Assembly (NCBI GenBank): GCA_937957845.1
Contig: CALGOD010000403.1
Location: 1 to 7,093, forward strand
Reading direction: 5' to 3'
Length of the DNA stretch: 7,093 bases
From: an uncultured Nocardiopsis sp.
GTDB taxonomy: Bacteria > Actinomycetota > Actinomycetes > Streptosporangiales > Streptosporangiaceae
Part shown: one piece after another, positions 4,935 to 7,093 of the stretch
How positions within the stretch are numbered: position 1 is the stretch's first letter
Layout: each line of letters opens with the position of its first letter
Program-made: the position numbers and the translations under genes
The notes under the pieces: model-generated
Databases searched by the model: none
Told to the model about the DNA's origin: nothing
The model's input: only the letters and a program-made list of their open reading frames with translations

Positions 4935-6695
4935 GTGGGACGTCACCGCGGAAGATACGCAGAAGAACCCTCTCGCCGATCCCGGCGCCGGCGCGGTCGC
5001 GGCGGCGCCTTCGCCGCCCTGGCCGCGGCCCTGGTGATCGTGCTCGGCCTCGCCGTGGCGGGCGTGTACGTGTTCGGCCGGTCCGACGGCTGCCGAGGCT
5101 CGGCCCTCACGCTGGACGTCGCGGCCAGCCCGGAACTGGCCCCGGCCCTGGACGACGTCGCCGCGGACTTCAACACCGAGGAACACCAGGTGGACGGGCG
5201 CTGCGTGCACGTACAGGTGCGCCAGGTCGACTCCGCCAACGTCGCGTTCGGCATCACCGGGGCGGGCGCCACCATGGGCGACACCGACTCCGACGTGTGG
5301 ATCCCCGACTCCTCGGTGTGGCCGCGCCTGGTGCAGAGCCAGGCCGGCGACGCCGTCATCACCGAGACCGGCACCTCCGTGGCCCGTTCGCCCCTGGTCC
5401 TGGCCGAGCTCGCCGAGTTCGCCGACGACGGTGAGGAGCCCGCCACCTGGACGGAGGTCATCCCCACCGGCGCGCCGAGCGATGAGGCGGACCGCACCGT
5501 CCGCGTGGTCGACCCCGCGCGCAGCTCCACCGGTCTGGGCACGCTCTACCTGCTGCACGGGGCCCTGGAGGAGGCCACTCCCGACACCGACACCTTCAAC
5601 GCGCACATGACCGCCGCCCTGCAGGCCCTGCACCAGGGCGCGTCCGCGGACGAGGAGTCGGCGTTCCTCGCCTTCAGTGGCGGCAGCGCCGAGGCCCCAC
5701 CGACGATGGTGATGTCGGAGCAGGCCGTGTGGCGCTACAACGCCGCGCACGGGGACTCCACCGCCCGGGCCAGTTACCTGGAGGGCGGCACCTACTACCT
5801 CGACTACCCCTACATCGTGCGCAGCGAGGAGAGCGACATCACCCGCGCCGCCGAGGAGTTCCGCGCGGCGGTGCGCGGCGACGACGCCAGGGAGCACCTC
5901 CTGGCACAGGGCTTCCGCGGCCCCGAGGGGGAGCTCGACACCTCCGTGCTCACCAAGGAGACCGGCTTCTCCGAGGAACCGCCCGCCGAGCTTCCCAACC
6001 CGTCCGAGGGCATGGCCGGCGACCTGATCCGCTCCTGGAACCAGCTCAAGATGGACTCCCGGGTACTGACGATCGTGGACATCTCCGGGTCGATGCTGGC
6101 GGAGGTGCCCGGAACCGGGATGACCCGCATGCAGGTGACCAGCGCCGCCGCCACACAGGGGCTGCAGATGTTCACCGACTCCTCCGAGCTGGGGCTGTGG
6201 GAGTTCTCCACCAACGTCAACAACGGCCTGCACCACCAGGAGATCGCCCCCATCCGCGAACTGCAGGCCGGCGCCGACGGCGACAACGAGCACAGGGACG
6301 TCCTGGCGGGCGCGCTCTCCTCCCTGGAACCGCTGCCCCAGGGCGACACGGCGCTGTACGACACCTACCTGGCCGCCTACCAGGAGATGTCGAACACCTA
6401 CCGGCCGGACCGGACCAACGTCATCCTCATGCTCACGGACGGCGACGACGACAACCCCGAGGGCGGGCTGGAACTGGACGAGCTGCTGTCCGAGATCGAC
6501 TCGATCTCGGACCCGGCGCGGCCGATCCCGATCATCACGATCGCGTTCGGACCCGACGTGCAGAACCTGGAGCCGCTCCAGGAGATCGCCGCGGCCACCG
6601 GTGGTGCCGCGTACATGACGGAGGACCCCACCGAGATCGGTGACATCTTCATCCAGGCGTTCTCTCTGCGCATCTCGGGGGACGACTCCGAGTGA
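4935..6695 (+). CDS. SBP-VWA membrane protein, second paralogue, intact MIDAS
   Basis: A 586-residue predicted single-pass membrane protein, collinear with the upstream paralogue. It has a very basic N-terminus (SRRSRRRRGRGG, 13-24), a transmembrane helix (~25-48), a periplasmic-binding-protein-like domain (~57-350) opening with LTLDVAASPELAPAL, and a C-terminal VWA domain (~375-580). The MIDAS is complete: DISGS (382-386), Thr472 in GDTALYD and Asp502 in MLTDGDDD, so divalent-metal-dependent ligand binding is likely. Cys53 and Cys90 may form a disulfide just outside the membrane. Proteins of this architecture occur in actinobacteria as substrate-binding and VWA domain proteins, but their ligand is not known to me. 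No transporter permease or MoxR-type ATPase is in the window. GTG 4935 is preferred because TGAGGAAAGCT precedes it with ideal spacing and the product then begins MGRHRG, like SGRHR in the paralogue; GTG 4923 would add four residues and lacks a ribosome binding site. Confidence 0.92.
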   Translation: MGRHRGRYAEEPSRRSRRRRGRGGAFAALAAALVIVLGLAVAGVYVFGRSDGCRGSALTLDVAASPELAPALDDVAADFNTEEHQVDGRCVHVQVRQVDSANVAFGITGAGATMGDTDSDVWIPDSSVWPRLVQSQAGDAVITETGTSVARSPLVLAELAEFADDGEEPATWTEVIPTGAPSDEADRTVRVVDPARSSTGLGTLYLLHGALEEATPDTDTFNAHMTAALQALHQGASADEESAFLAFSGGSAEAPPTMVMSEQAVWRYNAAHGDSTARASYLEGGTYYLDYPYIVRSEESDITRAAEEFRAAVRGDDAREHLLAQGFRGPEGELDTSVLTKETGFSEEPPAELPNPSEGMAGDLIRSWNQLKMDSRVLTIVDISGSMLAEVPGTGMTRMQVTSAAATQGLQMFTDSSELGLWEFSTNVNNGLHHQEIAPIRELQAGADGDNEHRDVLAGALSSLEPLPQGDTALYDTYLAAYQEMSNTYRPDRTNVILMLTDGDDDNPEGGLELDELLSEIDSISDPARPIPIITIAFGPDVQNLEPLQEIAAATGGAAYMTEDPTEIGDIFIQAFSLRISGDDSE

Positions 6696-6703
6696 TCCTC
6701 GCC

Positions 6704-6752
6704 CGAAAGCGGACGGGCCGTGGTGCGTGGCACCGCGGCCCGTCCGCTTTCG
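6704..6752. terminator. very long bidirectional hairpin terminator
   Basis: Arms at 6704-6720 and 6736-6752 pair perfectly over 17 bp. A T-G wobble and a further 5-bp stem (GGTGC/GCACC) continue inward to a 3-nt loop, giving about 23 consecutive pairs. The hairpin starts 9 nt after the TGA of the second SBP-VWA gene. There is no T-run, only CTTTCG at the end of the right arm. Its strength and position make it a confident transcription terminator between this gene and the next. Confidence 0.85.
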
Positions 6753-6928
6753 TGGCTCCGTGGCCACTCCCCCTCTTCCGTCGCCCGACGGCGCGCCCCG
6801 GCCGGACCGCGCGCACCCTGTCGGTGACAAGTCCCTGTCCTTCGGGTGAGGGGCTATGGACTTCTCCCCCACGCCGGCGTACCCAGAAAAGGGGCCGGGA
6901 GCGCCCCTCGACCGGATGGGGGAGGACC

Positions 6929-7093
6929 ATGGCGAGAGCGTGGATGCCCGAAGCGGAGAGGCTCGGTGCCGACATCACCCCGGCGCCCGCGGGAATCGGT
7001 GCTCCACGCGCCGTGTGGACGGTGACGGGATCCGATCCGCAGGCCTGGTCCGCGCGCGAGGAGGCGCGGCGGATGCTGGACGGTGGACGCACG
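6929..7093 (+). CDS. partial CDS, N-terminal 55 codons; possibly amidase-like
   Basis: The ATG at 6929 is preceded by GGGGGAGG (GGAGG 6921-6925), only 3 nt from the start, and the frame is open to the right edge. The 55 visible residues begin MARAWMPEAERLGAD and contain GAPRAVWTVTGSDP (24-37), followed by a helical Ala/Arg/Glu stretch. There is no signal peptide or membrane helix. The WMP-AERL and GAPR-VW-T-SDP pattern recalls the N-terminus of actinobacterial phage-type N-acetylmuramoyl-L-alanine amidase/endolysin-like proteins, where VWHTTE is usual. Here Thr31 replaces that His, so the activity would be doubtful even if the family is right. This match is from memory and weak. A second ATG at 6944 is in frame. 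The 176-bp gap after the hairpin terminator should hold its promoter; it contains a CCGTCG-CC-CGACGG dyad (6778-6791) and ACGCCGGCGT (6871-6880), but I see no clear -35/-10 pair. Confidence 0.65.
   Translation, partial: MARAWMPEAERLGADITPAPAGIGAPRAVWTVTGSDPQAWSAREEARRMLDGGRT

Noticed and set aside
4686..6872. 728-codon open frame on the minus strand across the second SBP-VWA gene
   Set aside because: Gly/Val/Arg/His-rich with no domain, and exactly antisense to a gene with clear domains; a typical GC-rich shadow frame.

Overview
The window is GC-rich chromosomal DNA with a strong G/C preference at third codon positions, GTG starts and intrinsic hairpins lacking U-tracts. This fits a high-GC actinobacterium. 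The SBP-VWA proteins and the SSI-like domain suggest a Streptomyces/Nocardiopsis-type relative, but the genus is an inference. There are no rRNA, tRNA, CRISPR or transposase features.

Left part (1-2382, all leftward). Three genes are read on the minus strand. In transcription order they are: a small membrane-anchored protein with a Streptomyces-subtilisin-inhibitor-like (SSI) cysteine pattern and an acidic insertion (2382-1777); a TrmH/SpoU-family RNA 2'-O-ribose methyltransferase (1755-937), probably expressed as a leaderless transcript; and a D-isomer-specific 2-hydroxyacid dehydrogenase (842 to beyond the left edge). A 9-bp hairpin sits over the TrmH stop codon.

Centre (2383-6752, rightward). 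A 393-bp divergent intergenic region is followed by two large tandem paralogues at 2776-4512 and 4935-6695. Each has a short basic cytoplasmic tail, one transmembrane anchor, an extracytoplasmic periplasmic-binding-protein-like domain and a C-terminal von Willebrand factor A (VWA) domain. The second has a complete MIDAS metal site (DxSxS, Thr, Asp). In the first, all three MIDAS elements are altered (DTSAG, Ser, Ala), and it ends in a Cys-containing tail. The 422-bp gap between them holds a stop-codon hairpin, a possible 27-codon ORF, inverted GGGAAWTTCCC-type palindromes, a stem-loop and five GCGTAC/CCGTAC repeats. The second paralogue ends at an unusually long, near-perfect hairpin terminator.

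Right edge (6929 onward). The first 55 codons of a further rightward gene are present. They faintly resemble the N-terminus of actinobacterial amidase-like proteins.

The most interesting part is the SBP-VWA pair, one MIDAS-intact and one MIDAS-degenerate, beside a divergently transcribed membrane-bound inhibitor-like protein. All three are predicted to expose their domains outside the membrane. Joint function as a surface sensing, adhesion or protease-control module is a hypothesis and is not shown by the sequence.
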